NCBI GenBank assembly: GCA_034189165.1 | Contig: JAXHVN010000020.1 | Location: forward strand, 30,296 to 94,295 | Reading direction: 5' to 3' | Source: JAASSS01 sp021767745 | Lineage (GTDB): Bacteria > Pseudomonadota > Gammaproteobacteria > UBA5335 | DNA: 64,000 bases | Notes under the pieces: model-generated | Databases searched by the model: none | Told to the model about the DNA's origin: nothing | Seen by the model: the letters and a program-made list of their open reading frames with translations, nothing else | Program-made: the position numbers and the translations under genes | Shown here: piece by piece, positions 1-7,432 of the stretch | Layout of the letters: every line of letters starts with the position of its first letter | Position numbering within the stretch: position 1 is the first letter of the stretch

Positions 1-632
1 TACTGCTCGCGCGAGAGCGTCAGACCCGTCACCTCCACCTCGGTACGGGCGGCCATTTCCAGCCCCAGTCCGCCCCAGCCGCAGCCGATGTCCAGCACGC
101 GCAGGCCCGGCTCCAGGCACAGCTTGGCCTCGATGTGCCGCTTCTTGAGCCCCTGCGCCTGCTCCAGCGTCTCCTCGCCGGTGGGAAAGTAGGCGCAGGA
201 GTACTGGCGGTCGCGATCCAGGAACAGATCGTAGAGCGAACCGGAAAGATCGTAGTGATGCGCCGCATTGCGGCGTGCCCGCGCCCGGGTGTTGAACTGC
301 TGCTTCCAGCGCAGCGGCCGGCGGGCGAGGCGGCGCAGGGTCTGCAGCGGGGAATGCTGCAGCGCGCCGGCACAGTAGCTCGCCAGCTGCTGGAACTCGC
401 GCAGTCCGCCCTGCTCCAGGCTCAGGCGGCCGTCCATGTAGGCCTCGCCGGCGGCCAGTGCCGGGCTGAGCAGCAGGCGGCGCAGCAGACCGGGGTCGTG
501 CAGCCGGATGGTCACCTCCGGTGATCCCCCCGGACCGAAGCGATGCGTCCTGCCGCCGGCGTCGACCACCGTCAGCCGTCCGGCCGGCAGCGCCGGCTCC
601 AGGATCTGTTCCAGCAAGCGTTCCGTCAGCAT
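1..632 (-). CDS. cfa: Cyclopropane-fatty-acyl-phospholipid synthase, N-terminal part (runs off the window)
   Basis: I read 210 residues from an ATG at the right end; the gene continues past base 1. Family members transfer a methylene group from S-adenosylmethionine to unsaturated acyl chains of membrane phospholipids. Visible hallmarks are NAAHHYDLSG (about residue 105), QYSCAYF, and the SAM-binding motif VLDIGCGWGGLGLEMA followed by TGLTLSREQ, all in the family order. The first 100 residues (RFGPGGSPEVTIRLHDP, GEAYMDGRLS) match the family's N-terminal domain. It points the same way as ureA, 147 bases downstream of it. That gap holds no recognisable gene. Family call is secure; the exact subfamily cannot be judged without the C-terminus. 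Confidence 0.88.
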   Translation of the reverse strand, partial: MLTERLLEQILEPALPAGRLTVVDAGGRTHRFGPGGSPEVTIRLHDPGLLRRLLLSPALAAGEAYMDGRLSLEQGGLREFQQLASYCAGALQHSPLQTLRRLARRPLRWKQQFNTRARARRNAAHHYDLSGSLYDLFLDRDRQYSCAYFPTGEETLEQAQGLKKRHIEAKLCLEPGLRVLDIGCGWGGLGLEMAARTEVEVTGLTLSREQ

Positions 633-779
633 GGCTATACCTCGCTGAACCTGCGCGGCCGGTTTCTGCTCCGCGTGCCGGCCACGGCGGATATCGCGGC
701 CTGTCGACCGCCGGTGCCGGCGCGCGCCGCCGGCCTGTTGCCGCGTCGATCGTGCCCACCACCGGCTGCGCCGCGGCAG

Positions 780-1082
780 TCACACGATCGGCTGGTGGAC
801 GGTTACCAGCTTGGTGCCGTCCGGGAAGGTCGCCTCTACCTGCACTTCGGGAATCATCTCCGGCACGCCGTCCATTACCTGCTCGCGGCTGAGCAGGGTG
901 CGCCCGGCGTCCATCAGGTCGGCGACGCTGCGCCCGTCCCGCGCGCCCTCCAGAATGGCGGCGCTGAGGTAGGCCACCGCTTCCGGGTAGTTCAGCTGCA
1001 GGCCCCGCGCCAGGCGCCGCTCCGCCAGCAGGGCGGCGGTAAACAGCAGCAGCTTGTCCTTCTCTCGCGGGGTCAGCTCCAT
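780..1082 (-). CDS. ureA: Urease subunit gamma (UreA)
   Basis: A 100-residue protein of exactly the usual UreA length, beginning MELTPREKDKLLLFTAALLAERR and ending in the typical ATFPDGTKLVTVHQPI. UreA is the small structural subunit of nickel urease, which hydrolyses urea to ammonia and carbon dioxide in the cytoplasm. ureD lies 39 bases upstream on the same strand, the normal order. What is odd is what follows: ureB and ureC should come next, but after 147 bases without a gene the cfa gene starts instead. So in this window UreA has no partner subunits. They may lie elsewhere, or the cluster may be a remnant. Confidence 0.93.
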   Translation of the reverse strand: MELTPREKDKLLLFTAALLAERRLARGLQLNYPEAVAYLSAAILEGARDGRSVADLMDAGRTLLSREQVMDGVPEMIPEVQVEATFPDGTKLVTVHQPIV

Positions 1083-1121
1083 GCCGGCTCCTCAGCCATC
1101 ACGATTGCGCTCGCCGCTATG

Positions 1122-1967
1122 CTACGTCGCCCACACGCGCGGTGGTATGGCCGGCACGCCGGTGATGTGCGGGCGCAGCGCCTGCCAGAGCTGCAGGAAC
1201 AGCGCCTTGAGCTGGTGCATGTCCGGGCCGAGGTAGCGGGCGATGAGCACCTCGCCGATCTGCGTGACGCCGAGCGTGGGCAGGTCGGGCAGCACGCTGC
1301 GGGCGATCACGTCGGCATCCGCCGGCGCCGGACAGGCGACGAAGGTGCCGAGGCAGGGCTGCCCGTCGAGCCCCCAGGTGGCGTCCATCGCCTCCGGCTC
1401 CAGGTGCAGCCGCTCGATCCACAGCGGCAGGCCCTCGCGCTCGATGTGCCAGTGCTGGCGCAGGCTGCCGTGGGTGAAGCGCTCGCCACTGGCTGGCCGG
1501 CCGAAGCTGATCATTTCCCAGCCGATGTAGGCCGCATCGCCGGCCAGACGTACCTGTTGCCCGGCGACCAGCGCCGCGCCGTCGTACAGGATGGACTCCT
1601 GCGGCAACAGCTCGAGCGCCGCGCCATCGGCCACCTCCAGCCGCTGATCCAGATGCACCGGTCCGCCTTCGCCGCGTCGGTAGGTCTTGCCGGCTGCCGG
1701 CGTCGTGATCAGCGCCCGGCTGCCGGCGGCGAGTGCGGCACGCACGGCAAGGACATCACCCGCGACCATGCCGCCCGGCGGATGCAGCAGATAGGCATGG
1801 GCGGTACCGGCGGGTTCCGGATGGAAGACGCGCTGCACCAGCAGCGGCCCCTGATGCTGCTGCCGCACCAGCTCGGTGCGCCCATCGCGACAGGCGAAAT
1901 CCAGCGCCAGCCGGGCCTGCCAGCCGGTGCTGCCGACGGGGGCAGGTAACGCGGGAGCGAAGGTCAT
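1122..1967 (-). CDS. ureD: Urease accessory protein UreD
   Basis: UreD (281 residues) is part of the UreDFG chaperone complex that delivers nickel to apo-urease. Family features are HPEPAGTAHAYLLHPPGGMVAGD near residue 50, the following TTPAAGKTYR, and LELLPQESILYDGA. The gene starts at an ATG 121 bases from the divergent yihY-like gene, so its promoter must lie in that gap. ureA follows closely. ureE, ureF and ureG are not in the window. A nickel permease gene is found 2.5 kb away in the guanidine hydrolase operon. Confidence 0.92.
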   Translation of the reverse strand: MTFAPALPAPVGSTGWQARLALDFACRDGRTELVRQQHQGPLLVQRVFHPEPAGTAHAYLLHPPGGMVAGDVLAVRAALAAGSRALITTPAAGKTYRRGEGGPVHLDQRLEVADGAALELLPQESILYDGAALVAGQQVRLAGDAAYIGWEMISFGRPASGERFTHGSLRQHWHIEREGLPLWIERLHLEPEAMDATWGLDGQPCLGTFVACPAPADADVIARSVLPDLPTLGVTQIGEVLIARYLGPDMHQLKALFLQLWQALRPHITGVPAIPPRVWAT

Positions 1968-2088
1968 GAGGCTTCCTTGGACGCGCCGGAATTCGGCCGG
2001 GCGGGGACATGCCTACCGCAGCAAGGGTTATGCCACGCGCCGCGACTACGCTGAACATTTACCACTGCCGAACGGTCGCAAGGATGAC

Positions 2089-3096
2089 ATGGATCAGGTC
2101 GGCCGCTTACGCGCCGGCGCGTGGGAGCAGTCGATGGAGCACTCGCCCGACAAGATGGCACTGGGACGGACGGCGGCGACGCCCTGGCAGATCGGCGGGC
2201 GCGGGTGGTGGCGGATCCTGCGGCGCGTGCAGCAGGGCATCGGCAACGACAACTTGAACCTCGCCGCCGGGGGCATCGCCTACTACGGGTTGCTGGCCCT
2301 GGTGCCGGCACTGGTCGCTGCGGTCGGTCTCTATGGGCTGGTGAACGATCCACAGACCGTGCGCTCCCAGCTCGAGGCAGCAACGGGCTACCTGCCCGCC
2401 AGCGCCCAGCCGCTGCTGGACGAGCAGCTCACGCAGCTGGCCACGGCCGCCCCGCAGGGCCTCGGGCTCGGCAGCCTGCTCTCGCTGCTGCTCGCCATCT
2501 ACGGCGCCTCACGCGCGGCCAATGGCCTGATCATGGGGCTGAACATGGCCTACGAGGAGCAGGAAACCCGCGGCTTCGTCGCGCTGACGCTGCGCTCGTT
2601 GCTGTTTACCGTCGGCGGCATCATCTTTCTGCTGGTCGGCCTCTCGCTGGTGATCGGCGTGCCGGTATGGCTGGCGTCGCTGAACCTGCCCGATGCCGTC
2701 GCCGTACCGCTGCGGCTGCTGTGGTGGCTGGTGCCGGCAGCAATGTTCACGCTGGCGCTGGCACTGGCCTATGGCTTCGGCCCGGCGCGCCGGCGCGCCC
2801 GCTGGCAGTGGCTCTCGGCCGGTTCGGTCCTGGGCACGCTCATCTGGCTGGCCGGCTCGGCAGGCTTCTTCGTCTACGTGAACAACTTCAGCAACTACAA
2901 CGCGACCTATGGCTCGCTCGGCGCGGTGGTGATCCTGCTGATCTGGTTCTATCTGTCGGCCTTTGCGGTCCTGCTCGGCGCGAAGTTGAATGCCGAGATG
3001 GAGCATCAGACCGGCAGAGACACGACCATCGGTCCGGATCGTCCGCGCGGCAAACGAGACGCCTTCGTCGCCGATCATCTACCAAACGGCAGCTAA
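2089..3096 (+). CDS. YihY/UPF0761 (BrkB-like) family inner membrane protein
   Basis: A 335-residue integral membrane protein of the YihY/BrkB (formerly RNase BN) family; the transport or envelope role of the family is unsettled. After a cytoplasmic N-terminus of about 60 residues come LAAGGIAYYGLLALVPALVAAVGLYG, the small helix LLSLLLAIYGASRAANGLIMGLNMAYEE, then four more hydrophobic segments ending with SLGAVVILLIWFYLSAFAVLLGAKLNAE, the family's best conserved stretch. I chose the ATG at 2089 because AAGGA lies five bases upstream. Longer in-frame extensions would run into ureD. A DsbA-family gene follows after 19 bases and is probably cotranscribed. Confidence 0.85.
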   Translation: MDQVGRLRAGAWEQSMEHSPDKMALGRTAATPWQIGGRGWWRILRRVQQGIGNDNLNLAAGGIAYYGLLALVPALVAAVGLYGLVNDPQTVRSQLEAATGYLPASAQPLLDEQLTQLATAAPQGLGLGSLLSLLLAIYGASRAANGLIMGLNMAYEEQETRGFVALTLRSLLFTVGGIIFLLVGLSLVIGVPVWLASLNLPDAVAVPLRLLWWLVPAAMFTLALALAYGFGPARRRARWQWLSAGSVLGTLIWLAGSAGFFVYVNNFSNYNATYGSLGAVVILLIWFYLSAFAVLLGAKLNAEMEHQTGRDTTIGPDRPRGKRDAFVADHLPNGS

Positions 3097-3115
3097 CGAT
3101 ATCGAGGAGCCTCCT

Positions 3116-3757
3116 GTGGCGCAGCGGGTCGATCTGGTCTCCGACGTGGTATGCCCCTGGTGCGTCATCGGCTACCGCCAGCTCGCCGCCGCCTCGGCGC
3201 AGACCGGCATCCCCATCGACGTGCGCTGGCAACCGTTCGAGCTGAATCCGCAGATGGCGCCGGAAGGGGAGGACCTGCGCGAGCACGTGGCCCGCAAGTA
3301 CGGCACCAGCGCGACGCAGAGCGAAGCGGCGCGAGGGCGAATTGCCGAGCTCGGCGCCGAGGTCGGCTTCACCTTCGACTACCGGCGGCAGACCCGCATC
3401 TACAACACGTTCCGGGCGCATCAGCTGCTGTACTGGGCAGGCGAACAGGGCCGCCAGCACGCGTTGCAGATGGCCCTGTTCGAGGCTTACTTCAGCCAAG
3501 GGCAGGACATCAGCGCTCCGGCGGTGCTGGCCGGCATTGCTGTGCAGACCGGCCTGGACCGGCAGACCGCGCTGGTGGTGGCAGGCCAGAACGGCTACGC
3601 CGCCGAGGTGCGCGCCGAGCAGCTACGCTGGCTGCAGCGGGGAATCAGCGGCGTGCCCACCTTCGTGTTCGACCAGCGGCTGTCGATCAGCGGCGCGCAG
3701 GGCACGGCGACCTTTGCACATCTGCTGCAGCGGCTGGTCGACACCGCAGCCGACTGA
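3116..3757 (+). CDS. DsbA-family (FrnE-like) thiol oxidoreductase
   Basis: A 213-residue thioredoxin-fold protein without a signal peptide. It carries a CPWC active site at its N-terminus (DLVSDVVCPWCVIGY), WQPFELNP near residue 42 and a cis-proline loop GVPTFVFDQR near residue 182. This layout is that of the cytoplasmic FrnE/2-hydroxychromene-2-carboxylate isomerase-like branch of DsbA proteins, so the substrate cannot be stated. The GTG start at 3116 is supported by GAGGAG six bases upstream. A longer ORF reads back into the previous gene and is not believable. A parS-like palindrome lies just after the stop codon. Confidence 0.82.
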   Translation: MAQRVDLVSDVVCPWCVIGYRQLAAASAQTGIPIDVRWQPFELNPQMAPEGEDLREHVARKYGTSATQSEAARGRIAELGAEVGFTFDYRRQTRIYNTFRAHQLLYWAGEQGRQHALQMALFEAYFSQGQDISAPAVLAGIAVQTGLDRQTALVVAGQNGYAAEVRAEQLRWLQRGISGVPTFVFDQRLSISGAQGTATFAHLLQRLVDTAAD

Positions 3758-3768
3758 CGGCGACGCCA

Positions 3769-3784
3769 CGTTCCACGTGGAACA
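3769..3784. other. parS-like site 1
   Basis: CGTTCCACGTGGAACA matches 15 of 16 positions of the common proteobacterial parS palindrome TGTTCCACGTGGAACA, the ParB loading site for chromosome segregation. It sits between two convergent genes. Two more copies of the same core occur near 10.2 and 10.4 kb. All three are within about 26 kb of dnaA, where parS sites normally cluster. Confidence 0.82.
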
Positions 3785-3804
3785 CCCACGCCGCTGGCGG
3801 CCCC

Positions 3805-4518
3805 TCACACCAGCATCACCAGCAGGTAGAGGCCAAGGCCGAGGCTGGCGCCGGCAAGCCCAGCACGCAGGCCACGAGCGAGGCGCACATCCCGCCGGCC
3901 CAGCCCACGCAGTGCGCCCCCCAACAGCCTGCCAAAGACGCCCATGCCCGCGACGACGCCCAGACAAAACAGCAACAGGTAGGCCAGGCCCCACGCCGGG
4001 CTGCCCAGCTGGGTCGCCGGCAACAGCGCCAGCAGCGGCGCCGAACCCGCCGTGCCATGCAGCACGCCGACCATCACCGCGCGATGATGCCGGTGAGCGT
4101 GAGGTTTGCGCGCCGTCTCGTGCTGATGCAGCGTAGGAGCGTGGGTGTGCCAGTGCGGGTGCAGCGGCAGTCCATCGTGCATGTGCCAATGCATGTGGCC
4201 GGGCGTCGCGCGCCGCCGCTCGATGCGCAGCCGGCGCAACACCTGCAGCCCGAGCATCACCAGCACCAGACCCACCAGCGCCTCCGCCATGCCGCTGAGC
4301 CCGGTGGGAACGGCAGTGCCCAGGCCCAGCACGCACAGGCCGGCGACGAGCACCGCACCGCCATGGCCCAGCGCCCAGTGCAGGCTGTAGCTGCGGGCGC
4401 CACGGTCGTGCTCGGCGCCAAGCGCGCTGACGGCGAGGACGTGATCGGCATCGAGCGCATGCAGGGCACCGAGCAGCAGCCCCCCGCCCAATACCCCCGC
4501 CAGGGTGACGGGCTCCAT
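3805..4518 (-). CDS. UreH-type nickel permease, coupled to gdmH
   Basis: A 237-residue membrane protein related to the UreH/NiCoT nickel transporters. The signature HX4DH is present as HALDADH (H20 to H26) in the first helix, and the second conserved stretch HGTAGSAPLLALLP lies near residue 155. A histidine-rich loop (MHWHMHDG, HPHWHTHAPTLHQH, HAHRHHR) covers roughly residues 108-147, as expected for a metal-collecting segment. Five to six hydrophobic helices can be seen. Its ATG overlaps the TGA of gdmH by one base, so the two are translationally coupled. That suggests it supplies nickel to the guanidine hydrolase, and possibly to urease. Confidence 0.85.
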   Translation of the reverse strand: MEPVTLAGVLGGGLLLGALHALDADHVLAVSALGAEHDRGARSYSLHWALGHGGAVLVAGLCVLGLGTAVPTGLSGMAEALVGLVLVMLGLQVLRRLRIERRRATPGHMHWHMHDGLPLHPHWHTHAPTLHQHETARKPHAHRHHRAVMVGVLHGTAGSAPLLALLPATQLGSPAWGLAYLLLFCLGVVAGMGVFGRLLGGALRGLGRRDVRLARGLRAGLAGASLGLGLYLLVMLV

Positions 4519-5699
4519 CAGCCGCTCCAGCCACGGATCAGATGGCGATGCGAGCCCATCTTGCCGTGCGCCACCAAGGTGCCGAGTACGTCCACGATCG
4601 CACGGGTCGCCAGCAGCGAAGTGATGTCAGAGGTGTCGTACGGCGGCGAGACTTCCACCACCTCCATGCCGCAGATGCCTTCCTTCGCCACGCCGCCCAG
4701 CAGGTAGAGGATCTCCCGCGGCAGGAAGCCACCCGGCTCGGGCCAGCCGGTACCCGGCACGAAGCCGCAGTCGATCGAGTCGATGTCGAGTGACAGGTAC
4801 ACCGCATCAACACCATCCCAGGCCGTCTCCAGCGCGATCTCCAGCACCTTGTCCAGACCCAGCGAGGTGACATCGTGCATGGTCAGGATCGTGGTGCCGC
4901 GCTTGCGTGCCTCCTTGATGGCCGGACGGGGCACCTGCCAGCCGCCGATGCCGATCTGCACCAGGTTCTTAGCCGGCGCATTCGGCAAATTGGTGGCGTG
5001 GAACCAGGGGGTGGTGTGCATGCGCTCGTCCAGGTCCTTCTCCTGAATGTCGGCGTGACGATCGAAATGGATGATGCCGATCTTGCGGTCTGTCTGCTGC
5101 GCGATGCCGCGCACCGTGGCAAAGCCGATCGAATGGTCCCCGCCCAGCACCACCGGCATCGCGCCGCTGGCGAAGACATGGCCCATCGCGCGGCTGATCT
5201 GGTCGAAGGTCTTCTCGATATTGGCGGGGATCGTGAATACGTCGCCTGCATCGCACAGCGTCATCTGCTCGCGCAGGTCCACGCCCAACTCGAAATTGTA
5301 TGGCGTGTACAGCGCGGAGATGCGCCGTATGCCCTGCGGCCCGAAGCGGGTGCCGGGGCGATAGGTGGTACCACCGTCGAACGGCACCCCGAGCACCGCC
5401 GCATCGTACTGCCCCACCTGGTGGATGTTCTCGCAGTACGGCGCCTTCATGAAGGTGTTGATGCCGGCAAAGTGGGGCAGCTCGCCGCGGGCGAAGGTCG
5501 AGATCTCTCGGTCCTCCACGCTGTCGGCAGCCGGCAGACCGTTTTCCAGGCCGTGCTTCACATGGGCCTTCCAGGCCTGGTAGGGCAGATCCTTTTCGGC
5601 GTGCATCGCCTTCCAGCCCTGCAGGCTGGTGCGGTCGAAGGTGCCGTGGTGCCGGGCCGTGGCGGTCTGATGGGAGAGTAGCGGGTTGCGGAGTTTCAT
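4518..5699 (-). CDS. gdmH: Guanidine hydrolase (GdmH-type arginase/agmatinase family enzyme)
   Basis: A 393-residue ureohydrolase. Metal ligands are visible as GGDHS (H189), HFDRHAD (D213, H215, D217) and SLDIDSID (D305, D307). It differs from ordinary agmatinases in a long N-terminal extension of about 95 residues, in HTTPWFHATN after the metal loop, and in PGTGWPEPGGF, where agmatinases usually have Thr instead of Trp (W319). Length and these features fit the nickel-dependent guanidine hydrolases, which split guanidinium into ammonia and urea. Context agrees strongly: a guanidine-I riboswitch in its leader, a nickel permease in the same operon, and a divergent importer with a second guanidine-I riboswitch. 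The ATG at 5699 follows GAGGA. An agmatinase function remains possible but would not explain the riboswitches. Confidence 0.86.
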   Translation of the reverse strand: MKLRNPLLSHQTATARHHGTFDRTSLQGWKAMHAEKDLPYQAWKAHVKHGLENGLPAADSVEDREISTFARGELPHFAGINTFMKAPYCENIHQVGQYDAAVLGVPFDGGTTYRPGTRFGPQGIRRISALYTPYNFELGVDLREQMTLCDAGDVFTIPANIEKTFDQISRAMGHVFASGAMPVVLGGDHSIGFATVRGIAQQTDRKIGIIHFDRHADIQEKDLDERMHTTPWFHATNLPNAPAKNLVQIGIGGWQVPRPAIKEARKRGTTILTMHDVTSLGLDKVLEIALETAWDGVDAVYLSLDIDSIDCGFVPGTGWPEPGGFLPREILYLLGGVAKEGICGMEVVEVSPPYDTSDITSLLATRAIVDVLGTLVAHGKMGSHRHLIRGWSG

Positions 5700-5750
5700 G
5701 GCGTCCTCGCGAAATGGGTGCTGCTTCGGGCACACGGCGGCCGTCTTGGC

Positions 5751-5846
5751 TCTCCCGGGCTTTTATCCCGCCGTGTAACCCCCGCCGCGGCGCGAGGTCG
5801 ACGACCCTCGGACCAGACGCCGTCGCCGGCCGGAACCCTAGTCGTC
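5751..5846 (-). promoter_or_regulatory. Guanidine-I (ykkC) riboswitch upstream of gdmH
   Basis: On the minus strand the leader contains the diagnostic blocks CTAGGGTTCCGG, GGTCCGAGGG and, at the 3' end, ACACGGCGGGATAAAAGCCC then GGGAGA. The outer stem is GACGAC (5841-5846) with GTCGTC (5800-5805). Between them lies a GC-rich second hairpin (about 5777-5797). The aptamer ends 51 bases before the gdmH start. The class binds guanidinium and usually turns expression on. Confidence 0.93.
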
Positions 5847-5911
5847 TTGTTGTCGATGACGTGCTCGGCAGCTCCCGCGTCGGCGGGAACGGCCCGAAGC
5901 GGCATCCGTGC

Positions 5912-5927
5912 TGCAACCGTTGTGCCA
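5912..5927 (-). promoter_or_regulatory. Sigma-54 promoter for gdmH operon
   Basis: Read on the minus strand, TGGCACAACGGTTGCA has the -24 TGGCAC and -12 TTGCA elements with five bases between them, matching the core consensus. The predicted transcription start is about 5900, roughly 55 bases before the riboswitch aptamer. Confidence 0.8.
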
Positions 5928-6011
5928 CCGCCGCCAATGCCAGCGGGGCCGCCGCCGCGCGGCCCGCGGAGACCCGCTGCAACCGCTGGCATGCGTCATT
6001 TTTATGCGCCG

Positions 6012-6028
6012 CGCACCGCGAGGGTGCA
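6012..6028. promoter_or_regulatory. NtrC-type operator between divergent sigma-54 promoters
   Basis: CGCACC-GCGAG-GGTGCA matches the NtrC dyad TGCACC-N5-GGTGCA at 11 of 12 positions. It is about 85 bases from each of the two divergent sigma-54 promoters, a normal enhancer distance for both. ntrB-ntrC themselves lie about 8 kb away. Confidence 0.75.
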
Positions 6029-6102
6029 CGATAACGTCTCTGCCGCACGCGGTACGTGGGGGTTGCGCGGCCATCACGGGCGGGCGGCGGCGAGGCTGCC
6101 GC

Positions 6103-6118
6103 TGGCACGGCGGTTGCA
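6103..6118 (+). promoter_or_regulatory. Sigma-54 promoter for the guanidine ABC importer
   Basis: TGGCACGGCGGTTGCA is a full match to the sigma-54 consensus (TGGCACG, four bases, TTGCA). The -12 element ends 12 bases before the start of the riboswitch outer stem, so transcription would begin almost exactly at the aptamer. Confidence 0.84.
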
Positions 6119-6129
6119 ACCCGTCTCCC

Positions 6130-6221
6130 GCATCTAGGGTTCCGGCCGGCGACGGCGTCTGGTCCGAGGGATGCACTCCGGCCCCATGACCGGAGACACG
6201 GCGGGACAAAAGCCCGGGAGA
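6130..6221 (+). promoter_or_regulatory. Guanidine-I (ykkC) riboswitch upstream of the ABC importer
   Basis: It carries the same conserved blocks as the gdmH copy: TCTAGGGTTCCGG, GGTCCGAGGG, then GACACGGCGGGACAAAAGCC and CCGGGAGA. The outer stem is GCATC (6130-6134) with GATGC (6170-6174), and the second hairpin is CTCCGG/CCGGAG (6176-6195). The stem bases differ from the gdmH copy but still pair. A possible alternative stem pairs GAGAAC at the 3' edge of the aptamer with GTTCTC about 30 bases on, which would compete with the aptamer. Confidence 0.94.
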
Positions 6222-6313
6222 ACCAGCGGGAGCACCTCCGGCACCCGGCGTTCTCTTGCGGATCGCCCGCCACCGGCCGCTCCCGAACCCTGCCACCGAA
6301 CGGGACGACGGTC

Positions 6314-7423
6314 ATGACGACTCACCACGGGCTGCGCCGGCTGGCGCGCACGCTGCTCCTGCTGCTTTGCGTATCGCTGCTCGGCGCCTGTGGCGGGGAG
6401 CAGCCGACCGACACGGACGACGCGCAGCTAGATCCACGCGCCTTTCGCATCGCCTGGTCCATCTACGTCGGCTGGATGCCTTGGGGCTACGCCGCCGAAG
6501 CCGGCATCGTCGACAGATGGGCGGAGCGCTACGGCATCGAGATCGACGTGGTGCAAGTGAACGACTACATCGAGTCGATCAACCAGTACACCGCCGGCGC
6601 CTTCGACGGCTGCGTGATGACCAACATGGACGCGCTGACGATTCCGGCCGCCGGCGGCGTGGACTCCACGGCGCTGATCGTCGGCGACTTCTCCAACGGC
6701 AACGATGGACTCGTGATGCGCGGCCAGAAGGCGCTGTCGGACATCGCCGGCATGGACGTCAACCTGGTCGCGCTGTCGGTCTCCCACTACCTCCTGGCGC
6801 GGGCGCTGGATACGGTGGGACTGACCGAGCGGGAGGTGAACGTCGTCAATACCGCCGATGCCGATATCGTCGGCGCCTTCGCCGCCGGTGGGGTGGAAGC
6901 AGCCGTCGCCTGGAACCCTCAGCTCTCCGCCATTCTGGAGCAGCCCCAAGCGACGCTGGCCTTCGATTCCAGCCGTATCCCCGGCGAGATCATCGACCTG
7001 CTGGTGGTCAACACCGACGTGCTGGCGGCCAACCCGGCGCTTGGCAAGGCGCTCGTCGGCGCCTGGTACGAAACCATGGCGCTGATGGCGCAGGACAGTG
7101 AGGCCGGGGCCGAGGCGCGCGCGGCCATGGCACAGGCGGCCGGCACGACCCTCGCGAGCTACGAACGCCAGCTTGAGGCGACCCGCATGTTCCACGAACC
7201 CGCCGAGGCAGCCGCCTTTGCCCGCAGCGCCGTGCTGCCGGAGACGATGGACCGGGTACGCCGCTTCTCCTTCGAGCACGGCCTGCTCGGCCCCGGCGCC
7301 GACAGCCCGGACGCCATCGGCATCGCCTTTCCGAACGGGCAGGTGCTCGGAAGCGAGGCCAACATCAAGCTGCGCTTCGACAGCGACTACATGGCGGCGG
7401 CGGCCGCCAGCGAGGCGCCCTAG
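6314..7423 (+). CDS. Substrate-binding lipoprotein of guanidine/urea-carboxylase-type ABC importer
   Basis: A 369-residue periplasmic binding protein. A signal peptide ends in the lipobox LLGAC (Cys26), so it is anchored to the membrane. The mature part opens with FRIAWSIYVGWMPWGYAAEAG and continues VVQVNDYIESINQYTAGAFDGCVMTNMDAL, typical of NitT/TauT-like binding proteins that accompany urea (now guanidine) carboxylase and guanidine hydrolase genes. The GALDxSRIPGEIIDLLVVNT-type segment near residue 225 is the second lobe. It is the first gene behind its own sigma-54 promoter and riboswitch. Guanidinium is the likely ligand by context; the sequence alone cannot prove it. The permease gene follows after nine bases. 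Confidence 0.85.
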   Translation: MTTHHGLRRLARTLLLLLCVSLLGACGGEQPTDTDDAQLDPRAFRIAWSIYVGWMPWGYAAEAGIVDRWAERYGIEIDVVQVNDYIESINQYTAGAFDGCVMTNMDALTIPAAGGVDSTALIVGDFSNGNDGLVMRGQKALSDIAGMDVNLVALSVSHYLLARALDTVGLTEREVNVVNTADADIVGAFAAGGVEAAVAWNPQLSAILEQPQATLAFDSSRIPGEIIDLLVVNTDVLAANPALGKALVGAWYETMALMAQDSEAGAEARAAMAQAAGTTLASYERQLEATRMFHEPAEAAAFARSAVLPETMDRVRRFSFEHGLLGPGADSPDAIGIAFPNGQVLGSEANIKLRFDSDYMAAAAASEAP

Positions 7424-7432
7424 GCGACCGGC

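Noticed and set aside
135..524. A plus-strand frame of 129 codons at the left edge
   Set aside because: It is antisense to the cyclopropane synthase fragment, which has conserved SAM and substrate motifs; this one has none.
4518..5699. Calling the arginase-family gene speB (agmatinase)
   Set aside because: The long N-terminal extension, PGTGWPEPGG in place of the usual Thr version, the guanidine-I riboswitch and the nickel permease partner all point to guanidine hydrolase.
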